From Favolaschia claudopus (Eukaryota > Basidiomycota > Agaricomycetes > Agaricales > Mycenaceae): 64,000 bases of DNA. The stretch lies in the NCBI GenBank assembly GCA_037176885.1, contig JAWWNJ010000083.1, forward strand, positions 434,001-498,000, read 5' to 3'. This document shows positions 1 to 11,105 of the stretch, one piece after another (the first letter of the stretch is position 1; each line of letters starts with the position of its first letter). A program made the position numbers and the translations under genes. Below the pieces are notes generated by a model that saw nothing but the letters and a program-made list of their open reading frames with translations, made no database searches and was not told the origin of the DNA.

Positions 1-1284
1 GGGGGAGGATGTGATAACGTACCAGGGCACAATAAATATGGTCTGCGATACTTATGAGTATTGAATCTGCGGCCAGGTACATGGTCTGGGTACTTCAGGC
101 TTCAGGAACCTTCAACCTAGTTGCGAGCCTTTCCAGGCTTGAATCACACCATTTACAACAGGGATTCATATGACAGGTAAATCTTCAAGTCTTTCCAAGG
201 CGGCCCAAGACAGGTACGACTTGAAGGGCTCCTGGGGCCATTCCCAGGCTTTCTTCTTAATTTTCTGCCGTTCAAGTATTTAATATTTGCAGCGATCGGT
301 GGGGCGGGGCGCGGCCCGGGGCAGACGGTGGAGGCGGAATACAGTCTGTATTGCGATGGAGTACAAACGCGTGTCATCCAAGGGTCACTCAACAGTTGGG
401 TCAAATTGAATGTGAGTGCGCTACGTGTGAGTCAGCGCGACCGAAAGACATTCAATACGGTGGTCCGCGAAAGTTTATTTGAGGGTAGCTGCAAAGATCT
501 GTGAGCTGGGGGTGGTCAAAGAAGAGTTCGATGAAACGCACAGAGGAAGTTCATGGCAGGGCAAGTATTATATTTTGAGCGCCTGGAAGCGGCATCGGAC
601 TGAGTTGAAACAACGGCAATAAGAAAACATACCATTGCTTCAGTCTTTACGATAGTTACTCTACGTATTTGTTAGTTAGGCAATGAGATGAAAGAAGAAC
701 GAACTAAGTGACTCACAGGAGGTAACAGCTCGTATCCAAGGATTCGTAGATGTAGACCTGAGTGAGGTGTCGCTAAAACAGACAGTTCAGCCTCACAAGA
801 CAGAGTCCAAAGTAAAAGCATGTACCGAAAATGTCCCCGTCCACTTTCGCATGACTAGTTGAATCACAGCCGGGAAAGGTGTGTTGCTGGAATATCTGAA
901 TTGGAGCACCTGTTGCCAGATGAAGAGAACGTTTTTATTACGAAACTAAATTATTGAAGAATGTAAACTACCTGTGACGATGTGCCCGCACTCCCATAAG
1001 CCCGCTAGAACGTCAGGGGGTAGCCCGGATCCACATCAACGACTACTAGTAGTCTGAGAAAAGGGGTCCAACGATGAGGGCTCCAACAATACGGCTGCCG
1101 CGAACATCCCATCCGGATGTTCTATGATCGTCGGTGCTGTTGAGGAAAGTGGCCGCTTGTCGGGCTCTGGATGATTATCTGTGGGGAAACGCGTAAAAAA
1201 TGCCCCATGCCAATCAAATTACTTCACATACACGGTGACGGCCACATCCCAGATTGACTGCAGGTTCCACCATCCTCGAGATGA
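1..1284. other. no gene recognised
   Basis: Nothing in this stretch resembles a known family in any frame. Open frames are short, lack intron/exon logic and have no promoter-like TATA or CT patch next to them. It is best left as intergenic or decayed sequence. Confidence 0.5.
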
Positions 1285-1662
1285 AGTACTTACCCTCGAT
1301 CTGTTGAGTCTACGCATCCCTACTACGAAGGCCTCATTTGTATCCTTGAGGTTGAAGGATCCAGGGCATACGGATCAGTCGTTGTCGAGTGCGAGTTGCC
1401 ACACCAGACGGTGAAAGTAACATTTGAAATCGCCTTCCTGAAGTTTCTAAGCGGTCAGGGGGCGGGGGAATTCCGAACGCGTCAGGAATGCGCTCCTCTG
1501 CGCTGGAGAATCTGGACCACTGAAGACGTCAAGTCTTACTTGGCAGGAGGATACGCAGATAGCAATGAGGGGACATACACAAGGTCAAGGGCATCACCGT
1601 CTATAAAGGAATGCCGCTCATCCTGGCCAACCATCCCGATTGCTCAAGTAGATTGTCGGTGA
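1285..1662 (+). pseudogene. possible remnant of an unrecognised coding exon
   Basis: One frame is open for 125 codons without an ATG and has a protein-like composition in its first half (around ILEVEGSRAYGSVVVE and TVKVTFEIAFLKFLSG). A second frame becomes protein-like near the 3' end (KGITVYKGMPLILANH, then a stop). This could be two exons of an eroded gene or chance. I do not recognise the family. No start codon or convincing splice pair links the pieces. Confidence 0.2.
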
Positions 1663-2388
1663 ACGACAGTTCATCTTGATGATCCTTCCTTCTTGCTGGT
1701 GCTGTCCTTAGGTTTTTTACACAGGCAAAGCGCCGCTGTGCTGTACTTGTGGAGCGGTCGTCGGCAGAGCAAGGGGGAGGGAGGGAGCTTTAAGGAGGAC
1801 AGAGGGAAGGACAGAGAAAGAAAAAGCGAAAGGCGGTCGCGGTGAAGGATCGACAGCGACCGGAGCGAGGTGCCCTCTTATGATTACACGATGGGAACGC
1901 AGAGTGACTGGGAGGAGGCGCGAGTGCGATGCGGAAGATTTATCATCGAAGAAAGATAATTACTTTCGACATTTGAGTCACAAAAAATAGTTTGTCACAG
2001 AAATATGCCATAGAAAGCAAATGAGTTTAATATTAATCGCAAAAGGCAGGAGGATAGCCGTATGAAGGAAATACAGAAAATGGGTGCGTGACAAAATCAG
2101 ATGTGACCTACCAAATATGGTGGTGTCCCCGAATGTTAAGTGGTCGTCGGAAAGAAAGAACGAATCTCTCTAAAGAGAGGATTCGTAACACGCCCATGTG
2201 ATCGTGTGACCGGTTGTGACACACGCGATTGCTTGTCGTGGAGAAAAACATTCAGTGACTGTACCACTGGCCAGAGGTACATAAGTCTCGAAAAAAACGT
2301 GAATTTGTCAAATTATACTGTTTACACACGACTTGCGACCACCAACAGAATCAAGACACAGTTTTTCCGAAACCGCAGTCTTCAAAGT
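1663..2388. other. intergenic, purine-rich patch
   Basis: No gene seen. A strongly purine-rich run lies at about 1770-1835. The rest is the 3' flank of the minus-strand F-box gene that ends at 2389. Confidence 0.5.
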
Positions 2389-3996
2389 TCACAGCGGCAA
2401 GCCAGTCCACGGAGAGGGAGCATCTGGGTGCTTGGGTGGAGTATGCGGAAAAAAGGAGATAGTCAAACCCAGTGAACAATAGTATTCTCTCTCAGCAGGG
2501 GACAGGTGCGGGATCGTGGAATGTTTCGAGTCGTCCCATGCAGTTTGGAATGAGATGCTGAGACTGCGTAACTGGGAAGCAGACTCCACCTGCACCCGAG
2601 CTGAAAGGAATGTAACTAGGGTGTGTTTGTTCAAAGCCTTGGCCTCCATGATCTCGAGCTCCCGGAGTTGAGGACACACGGTGGTGTCAAGAAGGGTTTC
2701 TAAAAGCCGGGCTGTGCCACACGAATCCCTTTGAGAGTCCCAGTCGCTATTCCACACATCGCCGTCTCCTCGAAGGAGCGGACAAGCATTGGCAACGAGT
2801 CTCGTGAGAGCCGGGAACGAATGCAAAACGTTTAGCAGTGCTTGGGAATTGAGCGAGGCTAGATGGATCGCAAGATCTTCGAGGAGGGGGTATTTTTCTC
2901 CGACGGAGGCAAGGGAGAAGTTATCGGATTCAGATCCGACGCTTTCCAGGATGGGGAAGTGGAAGCGGCGGAGCTTTGGCATCGACACGCAATGCATGAT
3001 GCAGGCCAGGTACCAATTGTGGAAGTAGAGGTATGAAGGGACGACAGTGAACTCTTCTAAAAAAGACATTGTGACTGATAATGACCGATAATCGAACGGA
3101 GGGTCCTCGACTCTGAGGGCGACTTGGAATGACACAAGCTGGGGGCATCTCCCAAAGAGGGAGATGAAATCGGCTAGGGATATCGAAGAGCGCCCCTCTT
3201 GGGCAGAATGAATGACGAGAGTGGTCAACTGGTGCCACGCAATTGGGAGAGTGGGCACAAGAGCTAGCTTAGATGAAGACAGGGAGACCGCCCGTAGGCG
3301 GGGGCTATTCAGAACCTGGTCAAAATGCGAAAAGTCGCTAAGATGTCCTGCGAATGTGAACGACTCCAAGCGCGGCGTATGTATTCCTGCGAGCGCTCGA
3401 GCTGCTGCGTTCGAGCTGGTCATCCAGGTAAACTCCACATTCTGCCACCTGGGGGAGAATTTTGCGACGAGCTCAACCAATGCTGCAACTTCATCATCCG
3501 AAGTTGATGACACATCCCACGGCGTTGACATATTGCAAAGAGACAGACGCATAGCAGAAGCAGCCGCTCGGGTTAACCATTGCTCAAGGGCGGGACGGCG
3601 TGTGTCTGATTTGGCGTAAATGAATGCGATGGGGATATGCAAGGACGCCCAAAGTCTGGGCATAGAGAGCGCAGCTGTACGCCACGCGCTACAAATTCTG
3701 CAAAGGAGTAAGGGAGCTTCTTGCGCGCTCATCACAGCGTTTCTGCCCGTCGGAAGACACGCAAGAAATATGGCTTCGAGGATGTCTAGAGGCAGACGTC
3801 GAGGATGAGATATCAAGGCCTGGCGCGGTTCAATGTATGCCAGGAGTTTATCCCGCTGCTCAGAGAGCTCGCGGATGCGCCCGTCGATTCGAGTTAGCTC
3901 TTCGGTCCGACAGAGAAGATCAGCGCCAAGCACTTCAATTTCTTCGTCGGTAGGAACATAGTTGGTGCCAAAATGATGAGTAAACCGCGATTCCAT
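2389..3996 (-). CDS. F-box-like protein, paralogue 1
   Basis: Single-exon gene of 535 codons. I start it at the ATG of MESRFTHHFGTNYVPTDEE, because the same N-terminus opens the paralogues at 11193 and 19846; the frame stays open further upstream but is not conserved there. The order is a short conserved head, a coiled coil around residues 20-55 (ELTRIDGRIRELSEQRDKL), an F-box-like motif at about 58-110 (LPLDILEAIFLACLP, then LLLCRICSAWR and MPRLWASLH), and a leucine-rich C-terminal half that resembles degenerate LRRs. F-box proteins usually bind Skp1 and bring substrates to SCF ubiquitin ligases; that role here is inferred from the family. It lies head-to-tail with paralogue 2. A telomere-like box is 52-64 bp upstream of the start. 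It appears intact. Confidence 0.85.
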   Translation of the reverse strand: MESRFTHHFGTNYVPTDEEIEVLGADLLCRTEELTRIDGRIRELSEQRDKLLAYIEPRQALISHPRRLPLDILEAIFLACLPTGRNAVMSAQEAPLLLCRICSAWRTAALSMPRLWASLHIPIAFIYAKSDTRRPALEQWLTRAAASAMRLSLCNMSTPWDVSSTSDDEVAALVELVAKFSPRWQNVEFTWMTSSNAAARALAGIHTPRLESFTFAGHLSDFSHFDQVLNSPRLRAVSLSSSKLALVPTLPIAWHQLTTLVIHSAQEGRSSISLADFISLFGRCPQLVSFQVALRVEDPPFDYRSLSVTMSFLEEFTVVPSYLYFHNWYLACIMHCVSMPKLRRFHFPILESVGSESDNFSLASVGEKYPLLEDLAIHLASLNSQALLNVLHSFPALTRLVANACPLLRGDGDVWNSDWDSQRDSCGTARLLETLLDTTVCPQLRELEIMEAKALNKHTLVTFLSARVQVESASQLRSLSISFQTAWDDSKHSTIPHLSPAEREYYCSLGLTISFFPHTPPKHPDAPSPWTGLPL

Positions 3997-4047
3997 GAAT
4001 TCAGAAGAAAGCCCTAGCCGGTGGTGGTTCTGTGCAAGAAAGCACGG

Positions 4048-4060
4048 TAACCCTAACCTA
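4048..4060 (-). promoter_or_regulatory. telomere-repeat-like box upstream of F-box paralogue 1
   Basis: The plus strand reads TAACCCTAACCTA, so on the gene strand it is TAGGTTAGGGTTA. It lies about 52 bp before the start codon of the gene ending at 3996. The other three near-full-length F-box paralogues have the same core upstream. Function is inferred from this conservation only. Confidence 0.5.
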
Positions 4061-4541
4061 ACGACTATCCCTGACTTTTTTTGCTTCGAGACTGGGGATT
4101 CTCGTGACGATGAGCCAGGATGAGCCTGCTGAAATATCAATCAAGTCCATCCTTGTCATTTCACTATGTATCCCGCGTACGGAACGTCGCAAATTTCCGA
4201 ATTACAAAAGTCTGTGCTTCGATGCGAGGACTGTCCGAGTCGCTGAATGTTCTGGCCTCCCGCCGACGCATCGAAACTATGCAATGAGCGCCATGGAAGC
4301 GGCTTTAGTATTCTTCTCGGGTATATATGCGGCGTGTGTAGAACAGTCTTATTTCACTCGCGCGATCCAAAGTACGAACGCAAACAAAGCAAGAAATTTT
4401 GGTAAAACAATGCTCGAGTCGCCTACCAAAGAAATGAGACCTTAACAAGCATCCAAGAGAAACCAGAAGGCCATCGAGACTATTAACAGTTCGTCGTAGT
4501 CTTGGAGTGGCTACGCGGACCGTGAACAAGGCTGCATCGAG
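4061..4541. other. intergenic between two F-box genes
   Basis: No gene recognised. It holds the distal upstream region of paralogue 1 and the 3' flank of paralogue 2. Short open frames on both strands have no protein-like features. Confidence 0.5.
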
Positions 4542-6098
4542 CTATATATACCCTACGCCATCCCAAGGCGATAACGAGGGTGTGTTCCTAACTGGATGTG
4601 TTTGGTAGAACAACACAGTCAAACCGTGCGAGAGATAGAATTCAGTTTCGGTCGGAGTGGGGAACTGCTCTGGGTACTGTGTATCATTCCATGAACTTCC
4701 GAAGGTGACAGTGAGGCACCGCAGTCGAGATGAGGATTCTAATCCGGCACGAGCCCCAAGGAATGCATCTAAGATAGGCTTGCTCAAACTATCCGCCTTG
4801 ACAACCTCCAGCTCTTGTAATCGTGGGCAGACAGTGATATCTGCGAGACATTCGAGAATCCAAGTAGTGCCACAGGGCACCTCAGGGAGATCATCCCAGC
4901 GACCGTACCACACGTTGGCATAGACCACAAGCTTCGTGAGAGCGGGGAAAGCTTGCAAAGCTTCGAGTAGCCGTGGTGGATCAAGGGTGCCAAGGTGAAT
5001 GGTCATATCTTGGATGAGCGGCAATCTTGATGCAACGGAGGGAAGGGGGAATAGCTCCGTCTCGAAGTCCTGCCCAGCTATGGGGACGTGAAAATGGCGA
5101 ATCTTTGGCATCGAAATGCAGTCGGTGATGCATGCCAAGTACCAAGTTGGCAGGACCACGTCGAAAGGGACAGAAAATGATTCTAGGAAGGGGAGCACGG
5201 CGGATAAGGCGCCATAATCAAATGGTAATTCGCGATCCGTAATGGCGACGCGAATTGATACCAGCCGATGACACCTTCCTACGAGGAGGATCATATTGCT
5301 GAGGGAGATTGTGTCGCTGGACCGAGAGTACCGTGATCCTGGGATCTGAAGGACGAGATCAGTGAGCTGGTGCCAAGCAACCGGGAGTTCGAGGGAAAGA
5401 TTCAGCTCAGAATCACAATACAAGTTGACCACTCGCAAGCAAGGGCTTTCCAGAATCTGGCTGAAACGGGAAAGGCAGTCGAGAGATCCCGTAAACGTGA
5501 ACCACTCCAAATGCATCGGGTTAATTTCCGCGAGCGCGATGGCCATTTTGGAAGAGATTCCGGCCAACTCCACCTTTTTCCACCCCGTTGAAGATTTCGC
5601 GATAGACTTCACTAAGGAGGCTTCCGCTAAGTTTTTATAATCTTGGAAGTTCCAGTTTCCCGGAGTCTCGCGAATGGAGAGCGACAAGGGACACGCCGCT
5701 GCGCGCGTTAGCCATTGGGCGACGACGGAACTGCGCGATTCTTTGGCAAGTATGAAGCTGACGGGAACGTGCAAAGACGCCCAGAGTCTCGGCATCGAGA
5801 TTGCAGCTGCCCTCCATCCGCTGCAAATCCGACAAAGCAACAAGGGAGCTTCTTGAGCGCTCATCACAGCGTTTCTACCGGTCGGAAGACACGCAAGAAA
5901 TATGGCCTCGAGAATGTCTAGAGGCAGACGTCGGGGATAGGATATAAGGGCCTTGTGAGGAGTGATATATGCCTGAATTTTTTCTCGCTGCTCAGAGAGT
6001 TCGCGAATACGCTCATCGATTCGTGCTAGTTCTTGTGTATGCGAGATCAGCTCTAATCCAGTCAATTTCTTCGTCGGTTGGAACATAATTGGTGCCAA
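4542..6098 (-). CDS. F-box-like protein, paralogue 2, with altered 5' end
   Basis: Single-exon gene of 518 codons from the first ATG. From ELARIDERIRELSEQRE onward it matches its paralogues: coiled coil, F-box-like motif (LPLDILEAIFLACLP, LLLCRICSGWR, MPRLWASLH) and a leucine-rich C-terminal half. The 5' end is odd. The conserved head (ESPFSHCFGTNYVPTDEEID) is still present in the DNA at about 6060-6120, but in another frame, and its ATG has become ATA. A small indel near 6035-6045 therefore separates head and body, and translation from 6098 would give an unrelated 16-residue N-terminus. Either the gene survives with a new N-terminus or it is an early pseudogene. The rest of the frame is uninterrupted, so the change looks recent. 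Confidence 0.75.
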   Translation of the reverse strand: MAPIMFQPTKKLTGLELISHTQELARIDERIRELSEQREKIQAYITPHKALISYPRRLPLDILEAIFLACLPTGRNAVMSAQEAPLLLCRICSGWRAAAISMPRLWASLHVPVSFILAKESRSSVVAQWLTRAAACPLSLSIRETPGNWNFQDYKNLAEASLVKSIAKSSTGWKKVELAGISSKMAIALAEINPMHLEWFTFTGSLDCLSRFSQILESPCLRVVNLYCDSELNLSLELPVAWHQLTDLVLQIPGSRYSRSSDTISLSNMILLVGRCHRLVSIRVAITDRELPFDYGALSAVLPFLESFSVPFDVVLPTWYLACITDCISMPKIRHFHVPIAGQDFETELFPLPSVASRLPLIQDMTIHLGTLDPPRLLEALQAFPALTKLVVYANVWYGRWDDLPEVPCGTTWILECLADITVCPRLQELEVVKADSLSKPILDAFLGARAGLESSSRLRCLTVTFGSSWNDTQYPEQFPTPTETEFYLSHGLTVLFYQTHPVRNTPSLSPWDGVGYI

Positions 6099-6227
6099 AG
6101 CAATGAGAGAACGGTGATTCTATGAACGAGGGAGACTCGAAAGACATAAAGCAGAGAGGATGAGTCCAAGCGTCTTGTAACAGTAACTAAGCCTCAGCCT
6201 CAGACTCTTGTTGGTCACCGAGAACGC

Positions 6228-6240
6228 TAACCCTAACCCA
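6228..6240 (-). promoter_or_regulatory. telomere-repeat-like box upstream of F-box paralogue 2
   Basis: The plus strand reads TAACCCTAACCCA, two units of the vertebrate/fungal-type telomere repeat. It lies about 110 bp before the ancestral start position of the minus-strand gene. It is the same motif in the same orientation as at the other F-box paralogues. Confidence 0.5.
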
Positions 6241-6742
6241 GCTTGAAATCAAGCTTACATAAAGTTACTTTCCCATCACCGTGACAGTGTGACTCATTAC
6301 ACGCCTCTCAAGCGACCTTGACCTTGTCTTCCACCGTCGCCTCGTCCTTGCCGCCTGCAGCGTACAGTGAGTACTCAGCGATACTACTAAGCGAATCCTC
6401 TAATACGTTGCTTTGTTGAAGGCTTGTGTCCGCTTGTTTCTAATTATCTTGGTCGTGCGAGGAGCTCCGAGACGGTGAATCATTTTGGCCTTGGAATTTG
6501 GATCTTCTAGTCTGATATACGCGATTGCTAAGGTGCAATTCGCTTGAAGACTCATCGCTTGCACCACTCCGAATTCGCGAGTCGTGATTACTCATCCGTG
6601 TGAGCCCAAGCGACAGCCCTGTACCACGCGCGCCTAATTCCAAGTCGACGCAGAACCGGAATCATCTCGACTGCCATCTGCATTTGTGCGTGGAAGTTTG
6701 TTTGACTCGTTGTAAGTCTTAGGAGTCAACGACTTTGACCAG
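6241..6742. other. divergent intergenic region between F-box 2 and the RBR ligase
   Basis: About 500 bp with no recognisable gene. It must hold the promoter of the RBR ligase gene that starts at 6743 and the distal part of the F-box 2 promoter. I see no clear TATA box. Confidence 0.4.
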
Positions 6743-8730
6743 ATGTCTTCCGACAACGACTACTCTGACGAGGACGTCGACTACGTTTTCGACGATGACG
6801 ATATGGGCATCGAGGACGAAGGCGAGCGCACTTTTGACGCTCTGTGTCTTTTCTAACCCTCGTCCGTCAGACTCCGACGGCGATGACGGCATGGACATGG
6901 ACGACTTCAAGATCGTACCAAAGACGACGCGGAAAGCATGGGAGATAGAGTACACCTCGTTGGCCCAGTTCGCCGTCGAGAAACTCATGGCAGACGACGT
7001 CGAGCATATCTGCGGAATTCTCGGCGTGGACAATAGCACTGCCAGCCTCCTCCTACGCTATATGTCGTGGAACAAGGAGAGCCTAATAGAGAAGTACATG
7101 GACAACGCCAACAAGATGCTCGTTCTCGCCGGAGCGGCCGTTCCCGAGCCTGAACCGCCACGCCCTAGTCGCCGCCCTCCATCTCGGAAGCCCAAATCCC
7201 CGCCAAAGGACACCTTCGTGTGCTCGATCTGCTTCGACGACTCACCCGACCTCATTTCCCTCGCCCTCGACTGCGGCCACGCCTCCTGCAGCGGCTGCTG
7301 GTCCGCCTACATCACCTCCAAGATCCGCGACGAGGCTGAGCATTCGTGCCGGTGTATGGCGGAGAACTGCGCGCTCGTCGCTCCAGACGCGTTCGTGCGC
7401 GCTCAGGTCGACGAAGAGACCTGTGAGCGCTTTGAGGGGCTGCTGGTGCGCCACTTTGTCAGCTGCGCGCCGCATCTCAAGTTTTGTCCTTACCCTGCGT
7501 GCACGAACACGGTCTCGTGCCCGGCAGCTGCGTCGAAGTCGTCGCTGACGACGGTCGTGCCGACGGTGTCGTGTGGCGCAAGGGGAATTGGGTCGTCGTC
7601 GGGGTCGATGACGCAGAGCCAGGAGCTGGTCAAGCAGGCGACGGGCAAGGAGCACAAGTTTTGCTTTGGGTGTATCATTGACACTGATCATCGTCCGGTT
7701 GTGTGTGCTGTTGCGTTGTTGTGGTTGAAGAAGTGCCGCGACGACAGCGAGACTGCGAATTGGATCAAGAGTAATACGAAGGAGTGCCCAAAGTGTATGA
7801 GTACTATCGAGAAGAACGGGGGATGCAAGTACGTGGTTTCATCTATTCCTTGTCCTTGTCTAATTCGTTCGCAGCCATATGACGTGCAAGAAGTGCAAGC
7901 ACGAGTTCTGCTGGGTGTGTATGGGTCCGTGGACGGAGCATGGCACTGCTTGGTACTCGTGCAATCGATACGACGAGAAGGGCGGTATCGATGCGCGCGA
8001 TCAGCAAAGCAAGAGCCGTGCCAGTCTTGAGCGATATCTCCACGTACGCACCGTCCCTATCTCTCTTCGAAGGCACATTCTGATAGGGAGCAGTACTATA
8101 ATCGCTGGGCCAACCACGAGCAGAGCGCCAAGCTCGCGCTTGATCTGTTTGCGAAGACGGAGAAGAAGATGGAGGAGATGCAGATTACGTCGACGCTTAC
8201 ATGGATTGAGGTATGAGTTGCTTTCCATCCTTTTCGATAGTTTGCAGTGACTGACGACCGCGGCTGCAGGTGCAATTCATGAAGAAGGCTGTCGAAGAGC
8301 TGGACAAGTGCCGGATGACTTTGAAGTGGACGTATGCGATGGCGTACTACCTCGCGAAGGGCAACCAGAAGGACTTGTTCGAGGACAATCAGAGGTTCGT
8401 TCGTTTGTTAGCCGCTACCCTCATCGTGCTGACGCGTATGAAAGGGACCTGGAGCGCGCAGTCGAGGACCTTGCGGAGTTGTTGGAGGCGCCGATAGAGC
8501 CAGAGAATATCCCAACTTTGCGACAGAAGGTCACGGACAAGGCTGTTAGTTATCTTCCCCCTTACCCGTCTTCTCAGTTGCTGATGAGATATCTTGCTTT
8601 TCCGTAGGTGTACGTCCAGAAGCGAAACGAGATTGTTTTGGAGGACACGGCGGACGGTTTCCTTGAGGGGCGGTGGTCGTGGAACGCTGCTGTGGATGGG
8701 TTCGACCCTCCTCAGGAGATGGCGTTGTAG
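6743..8730 (+). CDS. ARI1: Ariadne-type RBR E3 ubiquitin ligase
   Basis: Seven exons: 6743-6821, 6871-7828, 7875-8043, 8094-8210, 8270-8394, 8445-8544 and 8608-8730. They sum to 1671 nt, or 556 aa, the usual size of animal HHARI/ARI1. The order is an acidic N-terminus, a UBA-like segment (about residues 60-105), RING1 from about 142 (CSICFDD, then [10 protein letters not shown]), an IBR domain, RING2 from about 330 ([20 protein letters not shown]) and a C-terminal Ariadne helical domain. The GGCNHM cysteine, formed across the second intron, is the position of the catalytic cysteine that takes ubiquitin from E2 in this family. The Ariadne domain is known to hold the enzyme inactive until neddylated cullin binds, so a partnership with cullin ligases is likely by homology. 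The first intron appears to be GC-AG rather than GT-AG. Confidence 0.92.
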
Positions 8731-9009
8731 GACATTGCGACTAGGATATCGATACGATTCCGCCTGAAGTCAAGGACTGAAGATTGAAGAATGAAGAATG
8801 AAAGCGATTAGCTGTTAATTGTAGTTTCCTCTTTTTTTCCCCATTTTTGTGTACACATACGTCGTTGAATTGCATCGCATCGTCTGGATTTGAATATACA
8901 ATGTCCCCGCTCTTTGTTTCGCTCTGCGCTCGTCCTCCTGCGCGCCTCCAGTCACAGCACAGTGATTCTGAACCTCGCTTCGAGAACATTCCAAGCGGGG
9001 ATCCGAACC

Positions 9010-9054
9010 CACGTGACGTCCCACGCACGGACCACCCGAGGAAAATATATAAAG
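9010..9054 (+). promoter_or_regulatory. candidate promoter: CACGTGACGTC element and TATATAAAG
   Basis: An overlapping E-box (CACGTG) and CRE-like TGACGTC at 9010-9020 is followed 26 bp later by a strong TATA box, TATATAAAG, at 9046-9054. The layout fits a plus-strand core promoter and would serve the short frames at 9138 and 9197. No expression evidence is available. Confidence 0.45.
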
Positions 9055-9196
9055 GACGGCTCAAAATCCCTGTTTCCTCAGATACATACTCATCAGGATC
9101 TTTTTATAGAAACTGACCGAGTTCCGCATTTTTACAAATGCCGCATCCTTCAATTCCACTCGATGACTTTCCGCGCTCGCTCGTATAACCGAGAAC

Positions 9197-9358
9197 ATGG
9201 CTGGATTCACTTCTGGTCTCGAGGACGTTTGGTTTCTCTCTTTGTGTGCTCGCAAGGGCTGCGAGGAGGAAAGCCAGCGAGTCGAGCGTTTGTCTGATGG
9301 AATTTTCTCTTTCTCTTTCCTTTTTTTTTTTTTTTTTTATTTTTTTTTTATTTGGTAG
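9197..9358 (+). CDS. candidate small protein, unrecognised
   Basis: A 53-codon frame starts about 143 bp after a strong TATA box. Its first 35 residues have a balanced, charged composition (for example LEDVWFLSLCARKGCEEE); its end runs through a poly-T tract and becomes Phe-rich. A 16-codon frame at 9138-9188 just before it would act as an upstream ORF or could be a first exon. I know no family for it. The promoter-like element upstream is the main reason to list it. Confidence 0.2.
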   Translation: MAGFTSGLEDVWFLSLCARKGCEEESQRVERLSDGIFSFSFLFFFFFYFFFIW

Positions 9359-10453
9359 TTTACTTGCAATGAAATTGATTTGTTCGACGAACTTGATTCT
9401 CTGAGTGGATTGTAGTTTTCCCTCATGAGTTGAGTGTGCTGAGTTGGTGCCTGGATGATTTTGTCGGCGTCACTGGGCATTATATGAGAATTCCTGCATT
9501 CTCCACACGCTTGAGTGTCGTGCTCAGTGTGGCTCGAATATTGATAGCTCCCAATTGTAAATGGGCCTCTGGATACCTGCTGTGCTCTTGTCCTTCTGAA
9601 TCTAAGTGTTCGAGAGCGGAGGATATGCCTTGGGAAAAAAAAACTTTCCTTTTTGGGTCGCTAGCGTTTGTTTATTTGGTTGGTTGCGTGTATGCGCCAA
9701 ACAAACCGGTCCAGGCGCTTAGTTCTATCTTGCCATGTAAAATCGCGTTCGAGGTCCGTTGCTGCGAGCGCTTCAACCGAATCAACAGATTCTATGGCTT
9801 GGAATGCTGTGGCAGCAAGTTTTCGGCTCTATTCGGAATTTCGGCGGCTTCTCCTCCGTGCAAGACTCTGCTCGCGGTAGTTACTCAAGGCGGACTCTGG
9901 GGCTGACAGGACACGCTACACTGCTGTGACAAGGGACTTACAGCAAAATTTTACAATTCATCGGTGCCGTGTTCAAGAGTCGATTTGCGCACCCTCCGGA
10001 CATACCATACGTAGCAGAAGGCTGAGGCACGATGTAGGGAAGACAAAGTATAAAGGTGCTCTCTCCACGTACCCTTCCCCCCCTTTGATTCTTTTGTGGC
10101 CCAGGACCTCGCACCGTGACAGAATCGCCGCCCCTCTCTCCTTTTCACCGGAGTCGACATTGGGACGCTGAAGATCTACTACGTGTCTGCGCCAACTTTC
10201 CTCTCAACGTCGACGTCAATGTCAGGCTCGACTGGGCGCCCTCTCAAGACTACATCCACCCATCATTCGCCTAACAACTACAAAACGAGTGCGCATGAGA
10301 AAGTCTGACAGGCTCCGAAAGAGTTACCTACCACACAGATGTGAAGGTCCGTGCGGCTTTTCACGTCCTCATTTCAAACCAAACCTGATGAGACTCCGAC
10401 ATCCAGCTTTGTATTATAGCATAGTACTCTGACTCTCAATTCGACATGCCATA
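9359..10453. other. intergenic, poly-T tract
   Basis: This begins next to a long T-rich run (about 9320-9350). Open frames here use non-ATG starts and lack protein-like character. No gene recognised. Confidence 0.45.
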
Positions 10454-10856
10454 GATGTGGGTATGCCAAATGCAGCACGCCCAGTCGTCACCTGTGACGC
10501 CTACATGAAGGCTTGTCATCCGCCTGTGCGGCAACCACACAGCCCAGCTTCTAGAGGTCTCCCTCGACACCACCGTTTGCCCTCGTCTACAGCAGCTGGA
10601 GGTTACAAACACCAAAGATTTAAGCAAACCTATTCTACTCACATTCCTTTTCACTCGGAGACAGTTGGAGGCTCCTCGCCGGTCACGCAGCCTCAGCATC
10701 TCGCTCCAAGCTACATGGGACGAACCGATAATCCCGTACCTTTCCCCAGATGAGAGCGAATACTATGCCTTAATGGGTTTGAGTGCCTCCTTTCCGCGTA
10801 CTGGAACCAAGCACCCATATGCTCCTTCTCCTTGGACGGGTTCAGCGCCACCCTGA
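10454..10856 (+). pseudogene. F-box-like paralogue, 3' fragment
   Basis: Only the C-terminal quarter of the F-box family is present. From about 10527 one frame reads like the ends of its full-length neighbours (TTVCPRLQQLEV, LSKPILLTFL, then ATWDEPIIPYLSPDE and the family-typical APSPWTG near the stop). At about 10454 a matching MW segment is followed by a stop in frame. The coiled coil, the F-box and all upstream sequence are missing. It is a truncated copy left by duplication within the local F-box cluster. Confidence 0.75.
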
Positions 10857-11105
10857 ATACAGTACGTACTTGTGCTGTTCAATCGCAATATCGTTTTGTC
10901 GGGTTGCCCAAGGATTGCCGTTCAATAATATACATCGCATTTATTTCGTATTTTCCAACTCTGCAGAATAATATTATGTAGGTCGCATATTTGCTTGTAA
11001 TTGGATCCCGACCCTGGTCTCGTAAACCAGGCTTCACTCTGGTCGATGAGAAGACAATCGTTCTCAAGGACCCATATAAAATCTCGTCCTACAAGTGTTG
11101 TTGTT

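Noticed and set aside
8985..9025. tRNA-like T-arm near GGGATCCGAACCC
   Set aside because: No matching acceptor, D or anticodon arms could be folded around it on either strand.
9430..9906. 158-codon open frame
   Set aside because: It begins at a non-ATG codon, lacks protein-like composition and has no conserved motif.
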